From Planktosalinus sp963977065 (GTDB lineage: Bacteria > Bacteroidota > Bacteroidia > Flavobacteriales > Flavobacteriaceae): a DNA stretch of 64,000 nt. Numbering within the stretch: position 1 is the stretch's first letter; every line of letters begins with the position of its first letter. The position numbers were made by a program, and so were the translations under genes. The stretch covers positions 62,001 to 126,000 of the forward strand of contig CAXBNF010000005.1 in the NCBI GenBank assembly GCA_963977065.1, in the 5' to 3' direction. The notes beneath the pieces are model-generated. The model was not told the DNA's origin and made no database searches. It saw nothing but the letters and a program-made list of their open reading frames with translations. Shown one piece after another: positions 8,178 through 15,774 of this stretch.

Positions 8178-10121
8178 TTAATCCAATGACCATTTGATTT
8201 CAGGATTGGAGCCGGCCGGTGAAACTCTCACATAGCCTTGCATTTCCTGGTGAAGTGCAGAACAGAAATCTGTACAATAAAGAGGATATACACCTATGCG
8301 TTTAGGTTCCCAAAGCATCGTTTTTGTGGCACCGGGCATGACAAGAAGCTCAGCTGTATTTGCTCCTATCATTGCAAACCCGTGAGGTACATCAAAATCC
8401 TGTTCCAGGTTGGTTACATGGAAATACACTTCATCGCCCACCTGTATGCCTTCAATATTATCAGGAGCGAAATGGCTTCTTATCATGGTCATATAAATGT
8501 GTACCTCGTTTCCTTTACGTTCTACTCTTGTTTCAGATTCATTGCGAACTGCGTGTTCGTGTTCGTTCTCATCAAGTCGGTAGATTTTTTTGGAATTTTC
8601 TTTTATAAGTTCTGCAGGAATTCCTGCTGCATAGTGGGGTTCACCAATGGTTGGAAAATCCAGTAGTAATTCCATTTTGTCACCACTGATGTCAAATAAC
8701 TGTGCAGAGTGATTCATTTCAGGACCGGTGGGTAGATAGCGGTCTTTGGTGATTTTGTTCATTGCTACTAGGTATTTTCCAAAGGGTTTTCTTGAGTTTC
8801 CACCTGGTATCATCAAGTGACCAACAGAGTAATAAGTAGGTTTTCTGTCTATCACCTGGTAATCAGCAAGACTCCATTTTACAACTTCAGAAGAGATAAA
8901 GAAGGTGGTATAAGCGTTTCCTTTTCCGTCAAATTCTGTATGAAGAGGTCCCAAACCAGGTTGTTCTACAATACCACCCAGAATATCCTCATAACTTAGG
9001 ATGGGAATTCCGTAGGCATCCCCGTCATAATTTTTGTCTTCAATTGCCTTAATCATTTTAGAATAGGAAAACACCGTCAATTCAGCAGCAAGTTTTCCGC
9101 TACCTACTATATACTCTCCCGTTGGATCTACATCACAACCGTGTGGTGATTTTGGAATTGGCATAAAAAATACAGCTCCGGGAATGTCTTTAGGATCTAC
9201 TGTTTTAACACCTTTTTTCATTGTTGAAGTTGCAGTGCTTGAATGGTGATTGTAAACATTATGGGCATATTCTGCATCCATCATGGTACCACCCCCATTG
9301 TTGATGTACTCTTCAATTTTTTTCCAGTTGAGGGCAACAATAAAGTCTTTATCGTTTTGAGAGGCATTTACTTCCAGAAGGGTATTGGCTTCTTCAGAAT
9401 TATAAGTGGTTGCAAACATCCAACCGTGAGAAGCGTTTCTTCCCGGGTGAGCAAGGTCAAAATTGAATCCGGGCATAATCACTTGAAAAGCGAGTTCCAT
9501 ACCACCGGTTTCCTGATCTATTTTTACAAAGGTAAGGGGCCCTTTGAAATTTCCTTTCATTTCGTCAATAGACATATCTCTTTGAGGAGAAGGAATTGCA
9601 AAACGGGTTCCAGCAATAAGGTATTCTGTATTTTCAGTAATTGCGAAACTATGATTTCCTGCACTGTTTGGGATTTCAAGAATTTCTCCTGTTTCAAAAG
9701 TATCTAAATCGATACGCGCAACACGCGGAGTGTTGTTTTCATGGGTAAACACCCAACGTCCATCAAGTTCCCCATTGGTTTGGGAAATATCAACGTGGTG
9801 AAGGTCACCCCAGGGAATAAATCCATAAGAGGTATTAAGCATGGGTTTAGTACCTTCATTGTAACCATAACCTTTTTCGGCATCCTGAGAGAATACAGGG
9901 ATTACCTTCAAGAGTCTTCCTGAAGGGAGTCCGTAAACGGACATTTGTCCGCTAAAACCTCCGGAGAAAAAGCTGTAGAATTCATCATGCTCACCGGGAG
10001 CTACATAGACACGTTCAGCCACATTGTCACCAAATGCACCTGATTTTTCTCCTGTATCACCACAACTAATGAATAAGACGGCGAAGATAAGAGCACTTAA
10101 AATTAGATTTATTTTTTTCAT
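8178..10121 (-). CDS. nosZ: NosZ, nitrous oxide reductase (clade II, Sec-exported)
   Basis: 647 residues. It reduces N2O to N2 in the periplasm. The N-terminus is a lipoprotein/Sec signal with lipobox FISC (Cys20) and no twin-arginine motif, as in clade II enzymes. The seven-bladed propeller carries CuZ histidines: DLHHVD (His108-His109), FTHEN, AHNVYNHHSS, SPHGCDVD, LHTEFD and MNHSAQ. The C-terminal cupredoxin domain has the CuA ligands His580 (HGFAMIG) and C-TDF-C-SALHQEM (Cys616, Cys620, His624, Met627). It follows the cytochrome and fasciclin genes, its likely electron donor and accessory, and is followed by a strong hairpin. Confidence 0.97.
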   Translation of the reverse strand: MKKINLILSALIFAVLFISCGDTGEKSGAFGDNVAERVYVAPGEHDEFYSFFSGGFSGQMSVYGLPSGRLLKVIPVFSQDAEKGYGYNEGTKPMLNTSYGFIPWGDLHHVDISQTNGELDGRWVFTHENNTPRVARIDLDTFETGEILEIPNSAGNHSFAITENTEYLIAGTRFAIPSPQRDMSIDEMKGNFKGPLTFVKIDQETGGMELAFQVIMPGFNFDLAHPGRNASHGWMFATTYNSEEANTLLEVNASQNDKDFIVALNWKKIEEYINNGGGTMMDAEYAHNVYNHHSSTATSTMKKGVKTVDPKDIPGAVFFMPIPKSPHGCDVDPTGEYIVGSGKLAAELTVFSYSKMIKAIEDKNYDGDAYGIPILSYEDILGGIVEQPGLGPLHTEFDGKGNAYTTFFISSEVVKWSLADYQVIDRKPTYYSVGHLMIPGGNSRKPFGKYLVAMNKITKDRYLPTGPEMNHSAQLFDISGDKMELLLDFPTIGEPHYAAGIPAELIKENSKKIYRLDENEHEHAVRNESETRVERKGNEVHIYMTMIRSHFAPDNIEGIQVGDEVYFHVTNLEQDFDVPHGFAMIGANTAELLVMPGATKTMLWEPKRIGVYPLYCTDFCSALHQEMQGYVRVSPAGSNPEIKWSLD

Positions 10122-10144
10122 TTGTAATTTTATTAAGGTTGTTT

Positions 10145-10723
10145 TTAATTTTTAGGAAGAATTACGGTATCTATTAAGTGAACCCAGCCGTTACTTGCTT
10201 TCACCGTTCCGATTATTTTGGCACCACCCACATAAATAGCATCACCTTTTATGGTAACGTCAATGCTCTGGTTTGAAGCCATTCCCAGGTTACGGCCTTT
10301 TTCAACAGTGCGTTTCAACATATCTACCGGATAGTTGCCTGGAGCAACGTGATGTTTTAGAATTAGTGCCAGTTGGTTTTTATTTTCCGGTTTCAGTAAA
10401 TTTTCTAATGTGGCTTTATCAATTTTATCGAAAGCAGCATTGGTGGGAGCAAAGACCGTTAGTGGCCCCACGTTTACAAGAGAGTTTTCAACTTCGGCAG
10501 CTTGAACAGCAGCTACCAGTGTGGTATGGTCTGGTGAATTAATAGCAACCCGCAATGCATTGGGTTCAGCGCTTTCGTCTTCAATAAAAGCTTGTCCTTT
10601 ATTTGATGACGAAACCTCAGTAGTTGATGTTTCACTTTGTGTTGCTTCTTCAGATTGTTGGTTGTTTTTACAGCCTGTGAAGACTATCGTAAACATCATC
10701 ATTGTGATTAGGATTGATTTCAT
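10145..10723 (-). CDS. Fasciclin-domain lipoprotein of the nos operon
   Basis: 192 residues. Signal peptide with lipobox FTGC (Cys18), a low-complexity Ser/Thr/Glu linker to about residue 60, then one FAS1 domain to the C-terminus. FAS1 signatures are visible: LVAAVQAAEVENSL, GPLTVFAPTNAAFDKI, LILKHHVAPGNY and GWVHLIDTVILP. FAS1 domains mediate adhesion or small-ligand binding. Its job in N2O respiration is not known. It sits 18 nt after the cytochrome c gene and 23 nt before nosZ, so it is certainly part of the operon. Confidence 0.9.
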   Translation of the reverse strand: MKSILITMMMFTIVFTGCKNNQQSEEATQSETSTTEVSSSNKGQAFIEDESAEPNALRVAINSPDHTTLVAAVQAAEVENSLVNVGPLTVFAPTNAAFDKIDKATLENLLKPENKNQLALILKHHVAPGNYPVDMLKRTVEKGRNLGMASNQSIDVTIKGDAIYVGGAKIIGTVKASNGWVHLIDTVILPKN

Positions 10724-10741
10724 AATTGGTTATTTTAAAGT

Positions 10742-11248
10742 TTATTGAGCGTCATATTTTCTAAAATATTCCAGGATAGCGCGTGACTCTTCTTCACTGA
10801 TGTTTTGATTTGCCATTACCGCCATATTCGATTCAATGAGTAATTGTTTTGCAATGGGATCTTTGGCTATCATTTCTTCCGGATTCAAAATCATATTCAT
10901 GATCCACTCAGGTGCACGTCTATTTGTTATGTCAGCTATTTTAGGACCGATAAACTTTTTATCCATTTTGTGACAAGCAGAACACATCTTTTGGAAAACA
11001 TCTTCACCTTTTGTTGCCATCGCATCATCAATTCCATCGCCAATGCTTACGGACTTAATTGGGCCAATTCCTTTGTTAGACATATCCATCAAGTCTGCAG
11101 AAGATGTTGCTTTGGCTGGTTTTTTGGTTTCGGTTTTGTTGTAATCACCGAGTTTAATCTCATTTTTTTCTTCTTTTTCACCACCGCCACAAGAAACTAA
11201 ACTGATGGTAGCAAGAAGTAAAAGGGCTGTTTTTAGTAAACTTTTCAT
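10742..11248 (-). CDS. Mono-haem cytochrome c lipoprotein, likely electron donor to NosZ
   Basis: 168 residues. Lipobox LVSC (Cys20), a charged linker to about residue 60, then a class I cytochrome c domain with haem motif C-SA-CH at 89-93 and a probable distal Met near 142-145 (NMAVMANQ). Clade II nos clusters commonly encode such cytochromes (nosC-type) that pass electrons to NosZ. It is the first gene of the operon and has the Fnr-like promoter region directly upstream. Confidence 0.9.
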   Translation of the reverse strand: MKSLLKTALLLLATISLVSCGGGEKEEKNEIKLGDYNKTETKKPAKATSSADLMDMSNKGIGPIKSVSIGDGIDDAMATKGEDVFQKMCSACHKMDKKFIGPKIADITNRRAPEWIMNMILNPEEMIAKDPIAKQLLIESNMAVMANQNISEEESRAILEYFRKYDAQ

Positions 11249-11284
11249 TTTTCATTTGGTTTTAGTACTATTAAACTTTTAATG

Positions 11285-11331
11285 GTGTAAAAATAATTTT
11301 TATGTTACCCTAATTTTATGATTTAGGTCAT
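11285..11331 (-). promoter_or_regulatory. nos operon promoter with Crp/Fnr-like operator
   Basis: The palindrome ATGATTTAGGTCAT (11318-11331) contains TGAT-N4-GTCA, an FNR-type arrangement. GTGTAAA (TTTACAC on the coding strand) at 11285-11291 lies exactly 33 nt away. Both elements and their spacing match the ric promoter region (4105-4151). The operator centre is about 75 nt upstream of the cytochrome c start codon. Confidence 0.7.
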
Positions 11332-11435
11332 ATACATTAAAGAATTGATGTTACATAAATCCTAGATATCATGCAGGTTTAAATAATATGGTTAGAATAT
11401 TTTCTATTCATCAGACTTTTAAAATTGACAAAAAA

Positions 11436-11461
11436 AAAGCCGGATAATAAAATCCGGCTTT
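11436..11461 (-). terminator. terminator of the cytolysin-family gene
   Basis: AAGCCGGAT (11437-11445) and ATCCGGCTT (11452-11460) form a 9-bp stem with a 6-nt loop, with eight T residues following on the minus strand. It is a classical intrinsic terminator 22 nt past the stop. Confidence 0.85.
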
Positions 11462-11481
11462 ACAAGGAATAAGGTGTTTGA

Positions 11482-13035
11482 CTAATTACAAGTTACGGAA
11501 CCCACATCGGGCACACCGGTATTGCTGTTTACACAAATGCCTCCTCCGGTGAATTTGTAGCATTTTTTAGTATCCACATAACCTAGATTGTATTCTGCCA
11601 AAAAATTAAAGCTACCTGTACCACATTGCCATTCCATTCTGATTTTTACATCGTGGGCACCACTGGGCGGGGTTACATTGAAGACATCACCTTGATCGAG
11701 GTCATAAAAAGGGCTGTTATAATTGGTGTTTGAGTCCTGGCCTTTGTATCTAAAACGAAACCTGGTGTCATGGAAACAGTCATTTGTCACTGTCACTTCT
11801 TGATGCTGGTATGGAAAGCTCCCACATTCTTCAACTCTGTAGTCTGTGGTGTAACCCATTTTTGCAAGTGAATTGTCCTTCAAATACCTAATGGTATAAG
11901 CGATGGGAACCCCGGGATTGTCTCTGCTGTAAACGGCATTTTCACCTGTGATAACGTGGTTTAGTGAACCCGGTCCATCTTCAATGTTTGCCGTGTTGAT
12001 ACTACTAAGTGCTACTTCTGCATTTCCTCCAATTGACACAAGACTAATACTTGAGTTTTGTATAATTTCATCAAAGGTGACATTGATATCACCCGAAGCA
12101 GAATTCACACCGCTGGAATATTCCAAAACAGCTCTTAAATCTATGGAGGTATCCATATTGGTTGTTTCCATTCGCAGCATCAATATCCGTCCGTAAGAAA
12201 CTGAGCTTACATAAGCCGGCGGGGTTTCAGCATTTAAAACGCTTTGCACATCTGAAAGTCTCACATCTGAACTAAATACATTTCCGGGTGATGAAGGTGT
12301 ATTCATGGTTACAGTGTAAAACACTTGTTTAAAGGCGATAGAGGCTACTCTTCGTTCTGTACTAGTTTCATAATTCAATTGTGAGGCAAAATCGCCACTG
12401 GCCCAGGCCACGTTTAAGCCTATATCCATACTTAACTGAGTTGATGAATAAGATGTTGCTGCCTGATAAGATGAGTTTGATGCATTGACATACCCTTGCT
12501 GATAGGCATTGTCATTCCACCATTCAAGGGCATCATCCAGTAGCGCATTTACTTCAGAATTATTGGGGTTGTTTACATCTATATTGCCGTTGCTTCCAAT
12601 TCCGGGAAGATCGAGTCTTAGTGTCATTGGAGCTCTGCCCAATGAAAGTGGGGTGGGGGCTCCATCAAGCATTCCCTGATTTCCAACCACCAAAGCACCT
12701 GGAAAAATCACCCCGTTTGTGGGACGTAAAATGGCGACATCTTCAAAATTTGAGAAAAGGTCATAATCCCTAGTTTGACAACCTGTAACGGTACCTTGAT
12801 CGGGCGGTGAAGTATTTAGAGATTCGTCTGTCAATATTCTTAAGTTGGGGGCACCACCTGTCTCCTGAACATCCAGCATTTCATCCGGATTGTAGCTAAG
12901 ACTTTGAATATAATTTGAGATGTCAGTAGCATCAGGACTAATTGGTTGACCGTCGTCTTCTTTACTACAGGAAATGAGTAAAAGTGTACACATTAGTATA
13001 AATACACCTGTTTTAAATGCGAAAGTAGTTTTCAT
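11482..13035 (-). CDS. Cholesterol-dependent-cytolysin-family (thiol-activated cytolysin-like) lipoprotein
   Basis: 517 residues, close to the length of classical CDCs (about 500). Signal with lipobox LISC (Cys23), so probably an outer-membrane or surface lipoprotein. CDC landmarks occur in order: VIFPGALVVGNQGMLDG (109-125) and PMTLRLDLPG (136-145) of the N-terminal domain, SIAFKQVFYTVTMNTPSSP (232-250), YVSSVSYGRILMLRMETT (275-292) and the predicted TMH2-like stretch to about 310. The C-terminal about 110 residues are beta-rich with six or more Cys. The canonical ECTGLAWEWWR undecapeptide is absent, as in reported CDC-like proteins of Bacteroidota. Pore formation is inferred from family only. 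It has its own promoter and terminator. The next gene upstream encodes a TPR-HTH regulator. Confidence 0.85.
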   Translation of the reverse strand: MKTTFAFKTGVFILMCTLLLISCSKEDDGQPISPDATDISNYIQSLSYNPDEMLDVQETGGAPNLRILTDESLNTSPPDQGTVTGCQTRDYDLFSNFEDVAILRPTNGVIFPGALVVGNQGMLDGAPTPLSLGRAPMTLRLDLPGIGSNGNIDVNNPNNSEVNALLDDALEWWNDNAYQQGYVNASNSSYQAATSYSSTQLSMDIGLNVAWASGDFASQLNYETSTERRVASIAFKQVFYTVTMNTPSSPGNVFSSDVRLSDVQSVLNAETPPAYVSSVSYGRILMLRMETTNMDTSIDLRAVLEYSSGVNSASGDINVTFDEIIQNSSISLVSIGGNAEVALSSINTANIEDGPGSLNHVITGENAVYSRDNPGVPIAYTIRYLKDNSLAKMGYTTDYRVEECGSFPYQHQEVTVTNDCFHDTRFRFRYKGQDSNTNYNSPFYDLDQGDVFNVTPPSGAHDVKIRMEWQCGTGSFNFLAEYNLGYVDTKKCYKFTGGGICVNSNTGVPDVGSVTCN

Positions 13036-13057
13036 AATTGTTATTTTAAAAGTTTAA

Positions 13058-13088
13058 CAAATCTATATTCACAAGGTTTGTCTAACAA
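13058..13088 (-). promoter_or_regulatory. Bacteroidota-type promoter of the cytolysin-family gene
   Basis: On the minus strand, -33 TTG (13088-13086), a 20-nt spacer, then -7 TAGATTTG (13065-13058), matching TAnnTTTG. The start codon is at 13035. A direct-repeat operator lies immediately upstream of the -33 element. Confidence 0.65.
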
Positions 13089-13096
13089 TTAATTGA

Positions 13097-13117
13097 TATG
13101 GACAAAGTATGGACAAG
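13097..13117 (-). promoter_or_regulatory. 11-bp-spaced direct repeat upstream of the cytolysin promoter
   Basis: On the minus strand the sequence is TTGTCCATACTTTGTCCATA: TTGTCCATA twice with an 11-bp period. It ends 9 nt upstream of the -33 element, the usual place for an activator. A near-identical copy (16 of 19 bases) is at 15283-15301 on the plus strand, upstream of the TPR-HTH gene. Confidence 0.6.
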
Positions 13118-13199
13118 GTCAATTTTAACCTGTTTTAGAAGTTTATAAAATAAAGATGAAGGTTTTTAAGTAATCAATTGCTTTGAATGCAAAAGAGGC

Positions 13200-15071
13200 T
13201 TATAACGAATTTAAAAACGCTACTAAATCGACTTCTTTATCAACTTGGAGTTTCTTTTTCAGACGGTATTTTGATTTTAGAACGCTATCAGGTAAAACAT
13301 TGAGCAGCGATGCAATTTCTTTTGTTGAAAGATTCATTTTTAAAAAAGAAGCCATTCTTAATTCTTTCTCTGTGATGCCTTTAGCTATTGATTTTAGCGT
13401 TTCATCAAAATTGCTATGAACTTCAGAAAAATAGGATTTGAATATTTCCCAATCTTTGTCTTCTGCACTTTCTTTGTTTAATAATAAAACCAACCGTCTG
13501 AATTCAACTTTATACAGCTCCGGGGATTGTTTTATCTTTTCCAAATTTTCTTTCAATTCTTGTATAAAGGTGCTTTTCTTCACCAAATGCAACGTTTGTG
13601 AAGCCAATTCCCTTTTTTTAAATTCAATTTCTTGCCTGTAAATTTCTTCTTGTTTTTCACGGGCTATTTTGTCCTTTTTCATTTTTTGTCTAAAACCGAA
13701 GAATAGCAATCCTGAAATGGAAATAAATGAAAACATACCAATTCCGTAAAGGGTTTTGGTGAGCTTATCATTTTTAGCTTGTGCATTTAGGGTTTTAATT
13801 TCTTCTTGTTGAAGTGCAATTTCAGCTTCTTTTTTATCCAATTCATAAACAGTTCTGATGGTTTCAATTTCCTTGGATGTTTCTTCATTAAACAAAGAGT
13901 CTTTCAGAGTTTGGGAAGCTTCAAAAGTTTCAAGTGCCAACTTGAAATTTGATTGATTTTTGTGAGCATCAGATTTTACTTTCAGTGCAGTAACCAATAA
14001 TGATAGATTCTCAGATTCCAACAGGTAAGGTGTGAATTTGTCAATAATTTCAATAGCAAGGTCATTTTCATCATTATTAGCAAATGCTCTTGCTAAAGCA
14101 ATTTTGGCAGTTGCAACTCTTCTTTTTGCTTTTATTGATTCTGATAGTTCAATGCTTTCTTTTAGAAATTGAATGCCTTGACTGTATCGATTTGTAGTAG
14201 TATAAATCGTTCCCAGGTTTTGAAGCAATGAGCCTTGAAGTGCTATATTTTTTGTTTCCTGAGCTATTTCTAAAGCATCTATATAATATTTTTCAGCATT
14301 GGGAAGGTCATTAAGTTTTTTGTAATTGACTCCAATGTCATTCAAGGCTTGAGCTTTAAAATATTGGTCATTGATTTGGTCATATATTTTTATTGCTTCT
14401 TGATTGTATTCAATAGCTTTTAAGAAATTTTTGGTTCGATATTCTAAAACAGCTAATCTGTAATAGGTATCCGCAATTCTGGCCGAATCGCCTGTTTTTT
14501 CTATAATTTCTAAACTTTTGAAAACCTGCTTGGTGGCCTTATCATACAAGCCTTGATTTTCATATATATTACTTTGAGCTTGATAGGCTAAAGCAATTCC
14601 GATGGTGTCATTTGCAGTGATGGATTCGTTTAAGCTTAATTTAAAAATAGAATCAGCATTTTTTAAATTTCCTTTATTAAACTCAATATTTGCAAGTCCA
14701 TACAATAATTTTGATTTCTCTAATGGGGAGTTTGCTTTTTCAACTTTTTTCAGTCCCTTTTCATAATAAAACCTTGAACTATCTTGCTGACCGGTTAGAC
14801 TGTAATAGGTTGCTGCTATATTGTATGCCCTTGTTTGAACCAATGCATTTGAACCTTTTTTAGCTGTTTTAATTCCCTCAGAAATATAATACTTGGCTGA
14901 TTCTAAGTCGTTGTACAATTGAAGATCAGCAATTCTATAAGCTGTAATGGCTTTTTCATCGCCTGTTTGATTGCTGAAAACTTTTTTTAAGCTATCTAAT
15001 TCTTTCTGATTTTGCGAAAAAGCAAAAAAAGGTAGAAGACAACAAAATAAAACAAAAGACCGAATTGCCAT
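13200..15071 (-). CDS. Membrane-anchored TPR protein with C-terminal LuxR-type HTH
   Basis: 623 residues. Signal peptide (MAIRSFVLFCCLLPFFAFSQ), then about ten tetratricopeptide repeats in the periplasmic part (residues 25-400; e.g. AQALNDIGVNYKKLNDLPNAEKYYIDALEIA), a coiled coil, one membrane segment near 440-460 (LYGIGMFSFISISGLLFFGF), a cytoplasmic coiled coil, and a C-terminal HTH of about 60 residues (ITEKELRMASFLKMNLSTKEIASLLNV...). This architecture is common in Flavobacteriia and suggests a one-component transmembrane transcription regulator. No kinase or receiver domain is seen. The neighbouring cytolysin gene is a plausible target. Possible -7 elements are TAAATTTG (15107-15114) and TACTTTTG (15126-15133). 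Confidence 0.85.
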   Translation of the reverse strand: MAIRSFVLFCCLLPFFAFSQNQKELDSLKKVFSNQTGDEKAITAYRIADLQLYNDLESAKYYISEGIKTAKKGSNALVQTRAYNIAATYYSLTGQQDSSRFYYEKGLKKVEKANSPLEKSKLLYGLANIEFNKGNLKNADSIFKLSLNESITANDTIGIALAYQAQSNIYENQGLYDKATKQVFKSLEIIEKTGDSARIADTYYRLAVLEYRTKNFLKAIEYNQEAIKIYDQINDQYFKAQALNDIGVNYKKLNDLPNAEKYYIDALEIAQETKNIALQGSLLQNLGTIYTTTNRYSQGIQFLKESIELSESIKAKRRVATAKIALARAFANNDENDLAIEIIDKFTPYLLESENLSLLVTALKVKSDAHKNQSNFKLALETFEASQTLKDSLFNEETSKEIETIRTVYELDKKEAEIALQQEEIKTLNAQAKNDKLTKTLYGIGMFSFISISGLLFFGFRQKMKKDKIAREKQEEIYRQEIEFKKRELASQTLHLVKKSTFIQELKENLEKIKQSPELYKVEFRRLVLLLNKESAEDKDWEIFKSYFSEVHSNFDETLKSIAKGITEKELRMASFLKMNLSTKEIASLLNVLPDSVLKSKYRLKKKLQVDKEVDLVAFLNSL

Positions 15072-15386
15072 AAAATATGTTTTAAGTATTACACATCTAA
15101 AGTATTCAAATTTAAAACTTTAAGGCAAAAGTATAAACGAAATCCTGATTATTAAAGATTGATAGGGTTTAGCTTTAGTAAAATTTAGCTCATGACTTTT
15201 ACTTTATATTCTTAATATACAGTTACTTGTGTGACAATAGATTAAAGTTTCATAAATTAATTAAAAATAATTTTTATCAATATGTCCATGCTTTGTCTAT
15301 GTTCAAAGTATGTAGATATAATAACTTACAGCTCGTTTTATTTAAAATTGAAAAAATAAGAATTAAAGAATTGGCTAAAAACGATA
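15072..15386. other. gene-free stretch with regulatory elements
   Basis: 315 bp without a convincing gene. It holds two candidate -7 boxes for the TPR-HTH gene (minus strand, 15107-15114 and 15126-15133) and a direct repeat at 15283-15301. A 71-codon reading frame on the plus strand (15227-15442) has no recognisable features and runs into the next gene, so it is not called. Confidence 0.6.
15283..15301 (+). promoter_or_regulatory. second copy of the TGTCCAT direct repeat
   Basis: TGTCCATGCTTTGTCTATG: TGTCCATG and TGTCTATG with the same 11-bp period as at 13097-13117. It differs from that copy at three of 19 positions. It lies about 210 bp upstream of the TPR-HTH start, in inverted orientation relative to that gene. 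Confidence 0.5.
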
Positions 15387-15671
15387 TTATGACCCGGCAA
15401 AAGGGGTCCCAAAAACACCCACTGCCAGTTCTGCCCAAATAATAAAAAGAAGAAATAAAAGGGCGCCACATAATAGAATTTGATTTTTTCGTGTTTTTAC
15501 ATTTGACCACACGACCTCACACAAAAAACCGGTACCAAATAACAGAAAGGCTGCTATACCAAAGTCAAAAAGTGACCAGCTAACTTCCTCGGTAAACTGC
15601 ATTGCAATAAGTGGCAACAGCAAAAGAAGAATAATTGCTGTGATAATGTAAATGCGTCTTTTGAGTTTCAT
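15387..15671 (-). CDS. Small three-helix membrane protein
   Basis: 94 residues from the ATG at 15671. A TTG eight codons further up lies inside the -7 box and is rejected. Three hydrophobic helices: IYIITAIILLLLLPLIAM, FGIAAFLLFGTGFLCEVVW and ILLCGALLFLLFIIWAELAVGVFG. It is a conserved-type small inner-membrane protein of unknown function. It is divergent from the ketosynthase gene. Confidence 0.75.
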   Translation of the reverse strand: MKLKRRIYIITAIILLLLLPLIAMQFTEEVSWSLFDFGIAAFLLFGTGFLCEVVWSNVKTRKNQILLCGALLFLLFIIWAELAVGVFGTPFAGS

Positions 15672-15692
15672 AGGAGTTTGTTTCAACGAATT

Positions 15693-15725
15693 CAAATGTA
15701 GTAAAGATTTAATTCTGTTAGCAAA
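15693..15725 (-). promoter_or_regulatory. Bacteroidota promoter of the 94-residue membrane protein
   Basis: On the minus strand: -33 TTTG (15725-15722), 21-nt spacer, -7 TACATTTG (15700-15693). Transcription should start near 15686, leaving a leader of about 15 nt. This fixes the start codon at 15671. Confidence 0.7.
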
Positions 15726-15774
15726 AAAATAAACACATTCATTTAATAGTCTTATTTTTAAAGAAAAATAAAAG

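Noticed and set aside
8238..8666. 142-codon plus-strand frame opposite nosZ
   Set aside because: It is the antisense shadow of a clearly real gene, with Cys/Phe/His-rich nonsense composition and no domain.
9243..9707. 154-codon plus-strand frame opposite nosZ
   Set aside because: Antisense shadow with no signal, domain or start context.
15227..15442. 71-codon plus-strand frame
   Set aside because: It overlaps the membrane-protein gene on the other strand and has no recognisable features.
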